Shown here piece after piece: positions 23,070 to 34,469 of a stretch of 64,000 nucleotides of DNA. Within the stretch, counting starts at the first letter, position 1; each line of letters starts with the position of its first letter. The notes beneath the pieces were generated by a model. That model was not told the origin of the DNA. It did not search any database and saw only the letters and a program-made list of their open reading frames with translations. Location of the stretch: positions 158,494,199 through 158,558,198 of the forward strand of contig OX235279.1 of assembly GCA_944472155.2 (NCBI GenBank). Direction: 5' to 3'. A program made the translations under genes and the position numbers. The DNA comes from Trichobilharzia szidati (lineage: Eukaryota > Platyhelminthes > Trematoda > Strigeidida > Schistosomatidae).

Positions 23070-23371
23070 AAAAATTAATATGATGCTCGCTAATGATGAG
23101 TGGCTATAGTTCAAAGTTGCCTGAAGTTCTGCTAAGAAGTCATGATCACTGGGGTCGATCCGGTCGGGAGGAAGGACAGTTACTAGCCGCAGATGACATT
23201 GACATTAGAATCTACGGTCTGCTCATTGAGTGGGGTATCAGTGGCTGAACAGTTAACGAGCTCGCCTTGTGGTCGGAAGGTCCTAAGTTCCAGACCTAGT
23301 GGGTGCGTACTGTCCATAGGTCCCAAGCCAAGGTGATAAAGTTGTTCAGTACTCCCTGGTTGACGATGGTT
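23070..23371 (+). mobile_element. SINE-H copy, strongly decayed
   Basis: The leader 'atgatgctcgctaatgatga' matches that of the 45,160 copy. A tRNA-like segment lies at about 23,235-23,305. The ribozyme remnant at about 23,306-23,356 reads gtccatagg in place of ctgatga and gataaag in place of the GAAA block. Confidence 0.7.
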
Positions 23372-23740
23372 CTCTGAGGAAGTTAAAGTATCACGTCCCA
23401 GGGGTGCAAACGCTCCAATGACCTTGAAAGCATACTGTTGGTTGACAAGACTTACTATTATTATAGCGCCTGTGTGAACGCCATTCACGAATTAAGGTGT
23501 AACTTCCACCCCGATCACAGTTTTAAGTACTATTTGGGCAGTGTGTTAATAGCTCGTTAGGCTTATGACTGAGGTTAAGGTTGGTATTAAGACTGAGTTT
23601 AGGATCACGGTTATAATTAGCGTTATGATAAAGATTAGGGTCAGAAATATGCTTAGAGTTACAATTAGGGTTAGGTTTGAGATTGGTATTATTTATTTAC
23701 AGACAACCATAGTAATTCAGTGAAGGACTTCTGCTGAAGA
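23372..23740 (-). repeat. Dispersed repeat with degenerate telomere-like hexamers (inverse copy)
   Basis: In reverse complement it has the same order as 10,253-10,640: 'gaattactatggtt', a tract of imperfect CCTAAC-type hexamers (here seen as ggttaggg/gattaggg on the + strand, about 23,560-23,690), then 'cctaacgagct' and the flank with 'cccctgggacgtga'. The two copies are diverged but collinear. Confidence 0.65.
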
Positions 23741-24084
23741 CTGCAAAATATGGTAAAAGCGATGAGAATAGGAAATGTGTGCCTATGACCATTTCTTCCT
23801 GCAGTAATAAATTTGCATGTGAAACGCTGACGATTCCCTCCCCACTTGTATGTATTTTCCTTTTCAGGCAAAATAAAATAACCTCCTCCCATTCTTTGCC
23901 TTCCTTTATATGTTATCAGTTATTTCATAAAAAAAGCTGTTATCAACAAATAACTCTTCAGAGTTCACTGAGTTTAGGCTTCCACTATAAAACTGGCTTA
24001 CTGAATTCAAAATGAATAATGCTATAACAAAAAGAGTTAGTTCAGCTTTCCGAACTTGAATAAAGCGCATGTATTATTTTTTCT
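23741..24084. other. Unassigned DNA
   Basis: A short open frame at 23,779-24,015 has no recognisable features. Confidence 0.45.
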
Positions 24085-24312
24085 TCATTCCTTCACCTTC
24101 CCAGTGGGACACAGGGCTTCAAGCTGGAGGCTTGAAGTTTCTGCAGCAGTGGTGATTATTGTTACAGGGTTGGATTGTTAGCCTCATGACCAACCTTCCC
24201 TCTTTACCAGCTTTTTTTTGCTGGCTTAGCGGGGTAAAGGAGTGCGTCGGTGGCCGGGGATCAGACGCCGGACTACATGTACGGTTGGCGAGCTGTGCCA
24301 CCGACGCACTAT
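24085..24312 (-). mobile_element. SINE-T copy, well preserved
   Basis: Tail-first on the + strand: 'ttcccagtgggacacagggc', 'ttcaagctggaggcttgaag', 'gcctcatgaccaaccttcc', 'ctggcttagcggggtaaa', head complement, ending 'gccaccgacgcac' at 24,309. The body is interrupted only by small indels and a poly-T in the 'accagc..gctgg' segment. No convincing target-site duplication. Confidence 0.85.
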
Positions 24313-24824
24313 GTAACAATAGAGGGAAGAAAGGAAGTGAAGTTGACAGAGAAAGAATACGAATGGTTTGTTCTAAGAGGTCTGATATTTACTAACGATT
24401 CAAAATATTTGCAGCAATGCCAACGGCTTTTTGACGTTTTATGTGCAACCTTCTAACACTGATTCCTTACAACTAGAGGAACCAGGTTAGGGAAGCTACA
24501 TTTAATCAACACTGAGTAACTTCATCGGCTAATATCATATTCTATGTCTCACCATCACTTATTAATTTCCAGTATAATCCTGTTTCAGCTAAAAGAAATT
24601 CACGTGTCTCAGGCACTATAAGGTGTTTTTTGCTTCGCATGCCTTTTTATATTAGAGTTGATTTCCACTCTGCAAAATCCTAGTACAAACAATAAACAGG
24701 ATTTCTTTTATTTATCTTCATTTTAAAAGTTTTAATGGAGAGGTTACTTTGTTAACGCCTTAATTCAAAAATCCAAACTAAGTTCACTTTTAACAGTTTG
24801 AAATAATTTGGGCATTGGGTAAAT
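24313..24824. other. Unassigned DNA
   Basis: Nothing recognised. Confidence 0.45.
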
Positions 24825-26000
24825 GATATTCATTATAATAAAGGTTTTCTTGTATTTCCCAATGAATGAAAAACAAAACGATATTGTTGTTTTCACTGAC
24901 ATTTCGCTATTTAATGCTGCTAATAGCTTTATCAAAGTGGTATTATTAAACCAAAATTTACAAACTCCACTCAGCTTATATATAAAAACTTAATCATCGT
25001 TCCTCAGTATGGGGTCTTTTTTGCGTTGTCAAATTGGCCAATTAGTAAAGATAACAGAACCAAGTGTAGATTGTTGGATTTGATAATTGTGTGAAGTTTT
25101 AAAAGCAGTGTGTGTTTACATAATGAATTTGCTTATTACATTCGCGTTGGTTTTGTCACTTCATGAGGAAGGGAGGTGTTGTAACCAGGTCGAATTCTGT
25201 TTTAATCCATCATTCCTATTCGGATAATTTGGATTCCATTAGATATGAAGTGCTTCTGATGATATGAGATGTTCTTTGTGATTTCTGAAATGCTTTTTCT
25301 GGATTATTTCAATATTGTCAAAATCAATTTTGTGGCCTGATTCTTTAGCGTAGCGTGTAGACGAGCTATGGCTGATGATTTTTCAAGCTATTCTAGTCCA
25401 ACTCGACTTATTTCTCGGTGTTCGAACAGACGCTCTACGGTGTTCATTTCCTCTGATTTTGATTTCTCTCTAGCGATGTTTATCTGATGTATATCGCATC
25501 ACATGGCAAGCATTTTATTTTATAGACACAATTAAATAGAAAGTCTTTAGGGATTTGATATTTTATATGGACAAGGTTGTTTTGCAGTGTGTTTGATGTT
25601 TCGAAGACTACTCTGATGTCGAGCTCACTTAATACTCCTCTTCTGATGTCGTCTGACGTCTCTGCTCTATATAGAATGACAACTGTTGAAGTTCGTGTTT
25701 TCGGAACACGTTTTCGACCATACTTAATGTCAGTGTTGATTTCGTTGATGGAATTCTTTGGGTAGTTATTTTGCTTGAGAGTCTAGGTGGTGTTTCATAT
25801 TTCTTCTTCTTTTTCTTTTTCATCCGTTATCAAAGAGTAAGCTTATCTAAGGAGAGCCAAAACAACTGATATCTTTGCGCTGATGAGGTGTGATGATTCG
25901 ATGTCTAAATATTTGTTGGAGAAGGTTTTCTTCCTGAATATAGATTTATTAAAATATCCGTTTTCCTTCCTCTTAACTAGACAGTGTGTAAATGTTTAAT
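24825..26000 (-). pseudogene. Penelope-like element lineage B, RT C-terminus plus GIY-YIG
   Basis: On the - strand, about 25,830-25,990 encodes RT C-terminal blocks: 'NGYLNKSIFRKKTFSNKYLD', then 'SSHLISAKISVVLALLR' and 'AYSLITDEKEK'. Then 'ETSDDIRRGVLSELDIRV' (about 25,610-25,650) leads into the endonuclease: 'NCVYKIKCLPCDAIYIRQTS' (GIY-YIG core with the G of YIG changed to R), a broken mid-region and 'EKSSAIA'. Non-coding 3' sequence runs to 24,825. A second copy of this lineage lies at 49,155-50,150 in the opposite orientation and matches over several hundred bases, including the 3' non-coding part. Confidence 0.75.
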
Positions 26001-26584
26001 GTTCCAAGAACCTGACCTAAGCCTATTTTTCTGTAACTGCTCCCACAGACAGACATGAATCAACATTTACTGTTTGAGGTAATGTATGAAGCGTGCTTGC
26101 CAACATTTGACTGTTTCAGTGAGTGGGAGGTTTGGAGAAGAGAGACTAGTTTTGTTGCAGGATACCCCCTGCTGAGTGCTGTACCTAATCATTCTCATAA
26201 ATAAATCACCTACCTTCGATATCAAATTTAACAAAAATGGGCTTTTAGGTGACCATAGTTTTGTCTAGTTTATTACGTCCATTGTGGCCATATTTTTGAT
26301 AAAGCTTAATGGGTAACCATTCTCTTCCAGGTATTTCTCAGACAACATTATTTAAATGTCTGGTTTTTTTTCTGATCATATTTCATCTTACATTATTTGA
26401 TAAAGACACCACATGACACAGTATTGTGTGCTGAGGATATTTCTAACACATTTTATCGCTCACAATTACGTCTCGGCACTCACATAAGTTCCAAACTTTG
26501 TTTGGAGTGACAGTGACTCAGTCTCATTTCAGTTTAGTCTCACACATGACGAGTAAACAAAGTCAACGAGATGCTCACTAGCGA
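26001..26584. other. Unassigned DNA
   Basis: Probably further decayed element sequence, but no motif supports a call. Confidence 0.4.
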
Positions 26585-26967
26585 CTGGTCTTATTCAGGT
26601 AGGTAGTTACCTGAGGTTCTAGTGAGAAGTCGTGGCCAGTAAGGTACAGCAGGACGGGTGTGATTACAAATACTCGCCACCGATGACATTCGCCAGTGGT
26701 CGCACCATATCATGAATTGGCAGAAGTAAGAATTCATGGGCCATTGGATCGGGTCCCAGTGGCTTAACGGTATACGACCTAGCCCGCCTTGTAATTGGAA
26801 GATCCCGCGTTCGAATCCCGGTGGGTGCTTACTAATGAGGAGTCCAAAACTAGGCTGACGAAACAGATGTCCAGTACTCCCAGTTGGTTTTCTAATGGTC
26901 CTCTAACCGATGTCACCTCATGATGAAATGCTGTAACCAATCAATTCAATCCCTACAAACTTATACT
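26585..26967 (+). mobile_element. SINE-H copy, full length including leader
   Basis: Leader 'ggttctagtgagaagtcgtg', then 'ggcccattggatcgggt'-like block, A-box-like 'tggcttaacggtatacga' (26,760-26,777) and B-box-like 'cgttcgaatcccgg'. The ribozyme lies at about 26,828-26,878. Its core reads TAATGAG, stem II is expanded, GAAA is kept, stem III is ACAGATGT, and the stem I 3' strand is CAGTAC. It is probably inactive. The tail ends with 'caatccctacaaac'. Confidence 0.8.
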
Positions 26968-27420
26968 TTCATTAACAAAATACTTTTCAGAGTTCACAGG
27001 AAAGCCTTAACACAACTGTTTGCTCATTGCAGCGCGGTGTCTTGAAGAATATGATAAACAAGTGGTATTACAGATCTTTGATTAAACTTGAAAATTCTAT
27101 TTCGATGTATCACACAGTATTGTTGTACAGCAATATTAACTGATGACGTTTCGAGCACAAACTATTGCCCGTAATCATATCCAAGCAATACTCACACAAC
27201 TTCTTTCCTTCATTTATATACATGTGTGGAATTGACTAGATATCGGAATAAAAATAAATATGAGATAATGTACATTAGAAATAATAATACGAGTGTTATT
27301 AAACAATTATAATTAGATGGGAAAAAGGACGAGTGTTTCTATAATCATTATAAGTTACTTGTTAGAATGTTGTGATGTGCTTGAATTGGAATAGCATATT
27401 AAGATTATTTATTATTCTCT

Positions 27421-28515
27421 TCTGATTTGACCGGAGGTAATAATATCTTCCATATCTCTGGTATTTGCATTGAGTCATTTCTGTTGCATGTATTGGGTGT
27501 AGACTCAATGAACAAGGATTCCGTAATCAACCTCTCTTTCCACCTACCTATGTTACTCTTTAGAATTTTAACCCTATCCCACCCTATTGTGTGGTTGTGT
27601 GCTTATGCATGCAGTGCAATTGCTGAGCTTTTTTCTAAATTACTTACCTTTTCAGGGTCAACCATTCTTCCCTTAGCTAAATTCTTACGTTCTGATAATC
27701 TGACTACCCTCGACCTACTAGTCTGACCTATGTAATTGACTTCACAGTCATTGCAGGGTATTTTGTAAATTATATTATTTTATCTAGTTGGGTCAGCTGA
27801 GTCTTTTAACCTACAGAGCTTGTCCCTGAGTGAGTTTGTAGGTTTGAATGCCACCCTAATTCCTGCTCTATTGAGAATCCTACGTAGGGTCTCAGATGTC
27901 CCCTCCTTATATGGTATTACAGTGGGTGACTTATATTCTCTCTTATTTATGTTATCACTACTAGTTCCAATCGTGGAACTAATTTTAAGCATTAAATTAA
28001 ACCAGTTTGACTCACCCAGTGACGGTTTTATTCTGCGTATTAGTTCTGTTGTAGATTTCTTAATTTTATTCATTATTGTATCTACAGGCCTCTTAATTTC
28101 TTCATATGGACCCCTTTGAATATGTTCAGTGGCGTTTACTTTGTCAGGTTTTGCGATAACAATATTTTTATCCTGTTTTAGACTAATTAAAGCTTCTCTT
28201 TCCGATTTTGTTAAGTTTGATTTTGCCTTCTCTTGATTTTTCAAAGTTAATGCACATTGTGCTCTAACCTCTTCTGCTGTTGTCTTATCTATTGAACCCA
28301 GTGCCACTTCTATGTTAGGAATGACATCCTTTAGTTTCAATTTATTAACTGTTACGTTGAAATTTAGTCCTTTCCCAAGTACTTTTATCTCACTAGAGCC
28401 TAGTTACCTTGATGAGAGGTTGATCACCCACTTTGTTCTGTCAATAGAGGATGAACCGTTGACATCAATTTCATTTGCTATGTTCTTTTCTTCAATTAGT
28501 TTGTTGAATTTTTTG
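27421..28515 (-). pseudogene. PLE lineage A, left half: N-terminal domain joined to endonuclease, RT deleted
   Basis: From 28,515 downwards: 'RTKWVINLSSR', a stop, then 'EIKVLGKGLNF', the N-terminal signature of PLE proteins. 'SEREALISLKQDKNIVIAKP' follows near 28,150-28,205. After 'RRIKPSLGESNWF' the sequence passes to 'KSPTVIPYKEGTSETLRRIL', the linker before the endonuclease, with no palm motifs between. A stop (27,780-27,782) separates this from 'IIYKIPCNDCEVNYIGQTS' (GIY and YIG motifs). Then come 'VDPEK', 'SSAIALHA' and 'ITESLFIE' (catalytic glutamate region). Broken by at least two stops and an internal deletion. Confidence 0.85.
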
Positions 28516-29291
28516 ATATAGATTTAGATTTTTATTCGTCTTATGCGTTAACTGTTAAGGCAGGCTTAGTTAAGTGTCTAACAAAACTAGCCATAGCACT
28601 AAGTAGCTAAAATAAAGACCTAAACGACGAAATAAAACAGATAGAAGAAGCGTTGGTGTTGAATAACAATCCTATAAAATTCATTAGGAAGATAACTAAA
28701 GGCTGAAAACAAAATAAAAATAATTATGGAACTAGTAGTGATAACATAAATAAGAGAGAATATAAGTCACCCACTGTAATACCATATAAGGAGGGGACAT
28801 CTGAGACCCTACGTAGGATTCTCAATAGAGCAGGAATTAGGGTGGCATTCAAACCTACAAACTCACTCAGGGACAAGCTCTGTAGGTTAAAAGACTCAGC
28901 TGACCCAACTAGATAAAATAATATAATTTACAAAATACCCTGCAATGACTGTGAAGTCAATTACATAGGTCAGACTAGTAGGTCGAGGGTAGTCAGATTA
29001 TCAGAACGTAAGAATTTAGCTAAGGGAAGAATGGTTGACCCTGAAAAGATAAGTAATTTAGAAAAAAGCTCAGCAATTGCACTGCATGCATTAACACACA
29101 ACCACACAATAGGGTGGGATAGGGTTAAAATTCTAAAGAGTAACATAGGTAGGTGGAAAGAGAGGTTGATTACGGAATCCTTGTTCATTGAGTCTACACC
29201 CAATACATGCAACAGAAATGACTCAATGCAAATACCAGAGATATGGAAGATATTATTACCTCCGGTCAAATCAGAAGAGAATAATAAATAA
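28516..29291 (+). pseudogene. PLE lineage A, right half: RT C-terminus plus GIY-YIG endonuclease
   Basis: It begins with 'LDFYSSYALTVKAGLVKCL', which matches the PLE RT C-terminal block found intact at 41,945. 'EIKQIEEALVLNN' and a stop follow. The linker 'KSPTVIPYKEGTSETLRRIL' and the endonuclease repeat the left arm, including the same TAA at 28,914-28,916. From 29,031 an open frame of 86 codons encodes the second half of GIY-YIG ('SSAIALHAL', 'ITESLFIESTP') up to 29,291. 3' non-coding sequence and terminal repeat follow to 29,605. Confidence 0.85.
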
Positions 29292-29605
29292 TCTTAATAT
29301 GCTATTCCAATTCAAGCACATCACAACATTCTAACAAGTAACTTATAATGATTATAGAAACACTCGTCCTTTTTCCCATCTAATTATAATTGTTTAATAA
29401 CACTCGTATTATTATTTCTAATGTACATTATCTCATATTTATTTTTATTCCGATATCTAGTCAATTCCACACATGTATATAAATGAAGGAAAGAAGTTGT
29501 GTGAGTATTGCTTGGATATGATTACGGGCAATAGTTTGTGCTCGAAACGTCATCAGTTAATATTGCTGTACAACAATACTGTGTGATTTATTAAAATAAA
29601 ATGTT

Positions 29606-30334
29606 ATCCACAATGGTGTTATGCTCTACTACAGTGCCCAAGTTTTATACTTATATCGCTAATTTTACTCTGCATGTGAGGTTTACATTGTTGGCGACTT
29701 TTTTTTAATGAGCTGTTCTCTGTCCTCAACTTTGTATTCAGTGATTTCATCCATTCACTGTGGGGTTTTCTGATACGTCGATGGTTTTTAGGAGAAGGAG
29801 GAAATTTGTGCGAATACAGCTTCTCCACAAATTGAGGGAGGAAATAGCAGGAGCGTAAACATTCATAATAAAACTTGAGTAGAGTAACTTCATAGAGTAT
29901 TCTGCAACTCATGGTCACTAGGTGATTCATTTAGGTAGCGTTTCTTCAGGTGGTTCACAAACAAGTTCCTCTTTATAAATTTGAAACGAGGCAGAACAAA
30001 TACTTGTACATTTAATTGCAAATAACATCGTCTCTTCATCAGACCACATGCACACCAGATTTTGACTTTTACGACCTTTCGAGTTCTACACACACTGTAT
30101 TTTATAATGTCTAGTTATGCAATTATCGCTGATTTATCAAACTTTTTTTAAATTTCGCCACTTCTAACAACAAAGTTATTTAATTTTTAACGGATATTTC
30201 CTTCTTATAAGTTGTATTGTATATTGTAATACTCTGAGAATACCCATCATCCTTATGTTTCACTTCACAATGACATTCTCACAACATTTCTTACTGGTGG
30301 GTTGATTGCGGTTGATAAACAAAAGTCTATGAAG
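29606..30334. other. PLE terminus remnant, then unassigned DNA
   Basis: 29,606-29,665 continues with the block 'ctactacagtgcccaagttt' seen beside other lineage A termini. The rest holds only short frames without motifs. Confidence 0.45.
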
Positions 30335-31080
30335 ATTTTGTTACAATCACCCTACCATTTATAAAGGGCATCTCAGAAATCACCGCAAGACTCTTCAAAC
30401 CTTTAGGAATTGACGCTGCACTCAAGCCAACAAAATCATTTCACTCAGTTCTATGTAAACCAAAAGACTCAACAGCGAAAGACGATAAAACCAACATCAT
30501 CTACAAAATATATTGTAACAACTGCGAGAAACACTACATTGGCCAAACTTGACGTCCCCTTCATCTTCATATCCATGATCATAAGCTAGCAGTTAAAAGA
30601 CATGACATCCAACCCTTCGTATCACTATATTCAGACAACCACGGACATCAACACGACTGGGAAAACGTTCAAATATTAGACAGAGGAAACACCAAAAATG
30701 CTAGATAATTTTTAGAAGCTTGGCATTCCAGTGAATCTTCAACCACTAGACACTTCGAGACATACAAAATTTACCAACCGATAAGAAGGAAACCTCACAC
30801 ACAAAGGGTCAAAGTTCAAGTCAAGGAAATAATCAGTTCCAACACAAGTAGCCTAAAAGGTATGAAAACACACAAATACAACCAATGACGTTCCAGGTCA
30901 CCAGGAAAGATGACTAATAAACTACTCGTGGGGAAATCTACAAGCTCACTTCAAATTGAAGTATGCGCTGAAGATGTTGCCTAGTAGGGTTAAGAAAGCT
31001 TAGCGAATAAACTATCCAGCTCAGAGAACACAACCACATCAAAATCATCCATTCGAGCTACAAATCTTCTTCATCGTATG
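30335..31080 (+). pseudogene. Penelope-like element lineage E, GIY-YIG endonuclease and 3' end
   Basis: The + strand encodes 'ITLPFIKGISEITARLFKP' and 'GIDAALKPTKSF', then 'TNIIYKIYCNNCEKHYIGQT' (GIY at about 30,518, YIG at about 30,538), followed at once by a stop where Arg or Lys is expected. Then 'LHLHIHDHKLAVKRHD', 'SDNHGHQHDWENVQILDR' and 'FLEAWHSS' (catalytic glutamate in FLEAW). The length from GIY to FLEAW is normal for the domain. Two stops, no RT attached. Its terminus is matched again at 33,160-33,280. Confidence 0.75.
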
Positions 31081-31891
31081 TAACAACCTTGTTTATTAAA
31101 TGTTCCGGGTAGTATGCAAGAGAACCTATGGAATGATGAAATGGGTACGTGGTATTCTGCACCAAGGTTTGGGATTTCTCTTTCAAATTTCTACGATAGA
31201 ATTTGCCTGCAAAGTGTAGGGTTGCATGAAATAGAGGTGTTAGGCACAGGCAAGCTAATCACTTATCTGCCAACAACTAATTATCTACACTAATTTTCCT
31301 CTGCATACAACCGCAGAAATGTCACGGTGTGTATATCCTCAAAATTAGGGCCACCGAGTTTCCGATATTTATTATCACTGAGTACCATGAGCAAATTAGT
31401 AACTCTGAGGTCATTTGAGATGCTAAGGACGCTAGAAAAGGAAACAGGCTGATGAATCAACTGAGCAAGTATGCATCATAGGTTTGATTAAACAGAGAAA
31501 TAAACTACTTGGTTTATACATATCGGTGGATAGAAAAAATTGTTTCCTCTATTCCACAACTGACATACAATAATACTTCCACCTCTCTGTCCAGCTTCTC
31601 ACTTTGACTTATAATCTAGGTGAAATGTTGTCATACTTGACTTTCTTGTGTTTCTTTTATAACTGTTGGTTACACATCTGAGGTATACAATCAGCAGGTG
31701 AGTGTTTCAGCTTTCAGAGTTCTCTCCAGTCGGTTGGGATAATTTTTGATACTATGCCTCTGTTCTGGTTTCACTCATTTGTCACTTTCGTTTTTTTTGA
31801 TTAAAACTTCCTGTTATTGTCATTCAGAGTTGGTCAAAGAGACAAAGTACAATATGATTGCAGCAAGGCCTGTAAATTTCGACTTCATGAA

Positions 31892-31930
<39 letters not shown>

Positions 31931-33159
31931 AAAAATGTAAACATAGAAGGTGTAGTGGTATCAGCTGTAATAAATGACGTCAGAGGGTATGACTAATTTT
32001 TGTCGGGAAATCGAGTTACTGTTAATCTTGTAAATATGTCAACAATAAAATATGACGATGCTGCTATAGAATAAAGACAAACTGTACATAAATTAACAAG
32101 CACATCCTAACCCTTGCATAATGTGGATACATTAATGCCAAAAGGAGTAAGGTGAACAACAAACGTAGTATCAGTGTTATTACTGTTGGCCTTGTTTGTC
32201 AGTGATAGGGATTAGTCATCATATTAGCAAGAATATTAACTGTCACCTTCGTCACCTTAATCGTCATCTAGACGAAAATATCCCTATATGCCCATAGACT
32301 GAACTACAGCTTGGGTAAGACACGACATGTTAAATTAGTAACAGGAAGTCTGAAACAGAAGACAACAGATTAGTCAACTGGACACCTAACCAGCCAATCA
32401 GTCCGTCACTTAGTCTTACTAAGAAAAGATTTTGATTGAAAAAGACAGAGAAGTAGGAGGTTAAACTTAGGCTTTATGTAGGTAAACAAGGGGAATTCTT
32501 TTGAAAATAAAACAGAATTATCTCCTTTCAATTTTTATTTTCTCCCTTGGTTTTTCAGCATCTCATCTAGGTGTACAATTATGTAACTACTTGTTGTTGT
32601 CAATCAGTGAGAAGAAACACCTCAAGATTTCTGTCAACTTAAGTACAACGACAGCAACAACAACAACAACAGAAAGAGTGAAACCACATCCTGAAGTTTT
32701 CTTTCTGCCTTTTTTATTACTTTAACCAGTTAGTTTTTAGAAGTGTACATAAAAGTGAAAACATATTCAACCGAGATTATGAAACTTAACAAAAGTAGAA
32801 CACAGGAAATGCAGTGGTGTAGGTTTTGGAAAGTATTGTAGGATGTTATGAACACACATAAGAAGTTAACCTCCTATCTTCATTAGAGTATAGAAGTCTT
32901 GTAGAAGTGAGTGTTGATCAATACTAGTACAATTACATCTTATTCCTTAGAGCATCTCACCACCAACGGTGTTAGATAATATAAACTATTTTCGTTTGGT
33001 GCTTAAGAATGTCCGAAATATACGTATCAAGAGTATGAGACTAAGTTTTAGAAATTGGGGATTTTGATGTGTTCAGTTTCAGTGTAGGTTCAACACCAAC
33101 AGATATGAAAGTAGTGGAGAGGACTAGTGTGGAAAAACACGTATCTTATTCATTGAGTA
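31081..33159. other. Unassigned 2-kb stretch
   Basis: It contains an (AT)n tract at about 31,893-31,928 and a (CAA)n-like run near 32,649-32,670. A 74-codon open frame at 32,501-32,725 crosses that run and is not convincing. No element recognised. Confidence 0.5.
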
Positions 33160-33282
33160 TTCAAATAAGTTCACTTCAAATTATATCTTGAGCTGAAGAC
33201 ATTGTCTAGTAGGACAAAGAAAACTTCGTGTGTGAATCACTCAGCTACATCAAAAATATGTGAATGTGTTGTGTATTACTAA
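33160..33282 (+). mobile_element. PLE lineage E terminal fragment
   Basis: 'cacttcaaattatatcttga', 'gctgaagacattgtctagta' and 'cactcagctacatcaaaa' match the terminus after the lineage E endonuclease (30,945-31,045), with small changes. Confidence 0.55.
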
Positions 33283-33523
33283 AATGAATTTAAACGTATA
33301 CTGCTGCTTCCCACAGTACAATCAGAAATATGCGCATTCTGTAACATTACGTAATACAAGACTATGTAGGCGCATTTTGTGATGTGAATTTACGTATCCG
33401 CCGTTATTTCTGATATCGAAACCATGAATTAGAGAAGAATGAATACCATTAAAACAGCGCATAAATTTGTTGGAATGAAGCGCGCTTCCAATAGATTGGA
33501 TACGGAGGCTTGCTTCAACCACT

Positions 33524-33753
33524 TTTTTCCCTTCATGTTCCCCAGTGGAACATAGAGCTTCAAGCTAGAGGCTTGAATTTCTGTAGCAGTGTTTATTTTA
33601 CAGGATGGGGTTGCTAGCCTCATGCCCAACCTTACCTCTTGACCAGCATTATTTCTGGCTTAGCGAGGTAAAGGAGTGCGCCGGCCGGGGATCGAACCCC
33701 GGACCATGTGCATGGTCGGCGAGCGTCCTAACCGCTATGCCATCGACGCACTT
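33524..33753 (-). mobile_element. SINE-T, full length, with 11-bp target-site duplication
   Basis: The duplication 'cttcaaccact' lies at 33,513-33,523 and 33,754-33,764. Between them, tail first: T-run, 'cagtggaacatagagcttca', 'agctagaggcttgaatttct', 'ggatggggttgctagcctc', 'ctggcttagcgaggtaaa', head complement 'gatcgaaccccgga' and 'ctaaccgctatgcc'. This is one of the best-preserved copies and so among the youngest. Confidence 0.92.
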
Positions 33754-33764
33754 CTTCAACCACT

Positions 33765-34193
33765 GGGTTACCTGAATTTCCCTCCAGCACATAAGATAAA
33801 ATTTTCCCTTTTTCTGTCTGTTTTAAGCACTGAATTATGTCTATGCGTCATGGAGTGTACTTGAGATTCCTATTTTACTTGAGTATCCTGGATAAAGAGA
33901 AGATATTATGCAATAAACTAGGCTGAAAATTCTGTCTATTGTGTAGAACTTTTGTGCAGAACAAAGTTATTATTTATAACTCATAAAAATACGTCAGACA
34001 GGGGTGAACTCGACTTGAAATGATGTGAAGTAGAAGGGATTTCTTTACCAGTATTTTTATCAAGCAATCCCCTCATAAGTAGGTCGTCAATATTACTGAA
34101 CTACGAAAGACAGGACATGTTAAGTGTTGTTACGACCATAAGTTCGATTAGAAATACGTATAAGTTACTTGAACTGTTTAATTTAATTTCAGA
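33765..34193. other. Unassigned DNA
   Basis: Nothing recognised. Confidence 0.5.
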
Positions 34194-34440
34194 TTTCCCC
34201 GTCGATTGATTGGACCAAAGTGCTCGGTCTCAGGTTGACATGTCGGTTGCTTGTGCAGATGCTTCGACGATGTCTGGGCATTTCGCGCGAAATGTGCATC
34301 CTAGATTCCACTGCTAGTCATCATCCACGAATTAACTTCTAATTACATGCCCAGACATCGTCGAAGCATCTGCACAAGAAGCCGACAGACATTTCAACCT
34401 GAGACCGAGCACTTCGGTCCAATCAATCGACGGGGGAACC
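34194..34440. repeat. Fold-back repeat with part of an Sm-alpha-type ribozyme in its loop
   Basis: Arms of about 89 bases (34,196-34,284 and 34,349-34,437) are inverted copies with only a few mismatches ('gtcgattgattggacc', 'gcatctgcacaag'). The 64-base loop contains 'gcgaaatgtgcatccta' and 'gattccactgctag', which match the 3' half of the classical schistosome hammerhead SINE from the GAAA onward. Confidence 0.75.
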
Positions 34441-34469
34441 TAAACTTAATTGAAGAATTAATAAGATCC

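Larger units (their letters stand above)
27096..29605. mobile_element. Large near-perfect palindrome built from lineage A Penelope-like sequence
   Basis: The left arm (about 27,096-27,970, coding on -) and right arm (about 28,727-29,605, coding on +) are inverted copies of roughly 870 bases. Each carries terminal repeat, 3' non-coding sequence and GIY-YIG endonuclease. The two antisense frames over the endonuclease (27,427-27,726 and 28,970-29,269) agree at 96 of 99 residues, so the arms are about 99% identical there. The 756-base centre holds a PLE N-terminal domain on the - strand (27,971-28,515) and an RT C-terminal piece on the + strand (28,516-28,726). The RT palm is absent from both sides. 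Confidence 0.85.

Noticed and set aside
27427..27726. 99-codon open frame on the + strand (and its twin at 28,970-29,269 on -)
   Set aside because: It is antisense to the GIY-YIG endonuclease. The conservation between the two copies is due to the palindrome.
31746..31940. Open frame ending in an IYIY tract
   Set aside because: The end is the (AT)n microsatellite, and the rest is short and has no motif.
32501..32725. 74-codon frame with a hydrophobic start (possible signal peptide)
   Set aside because: The frame begins at TTG and the second half is a (CAA)n-type run. The T-rich part could also be a splice acceptor, but no supporting donor was seen.
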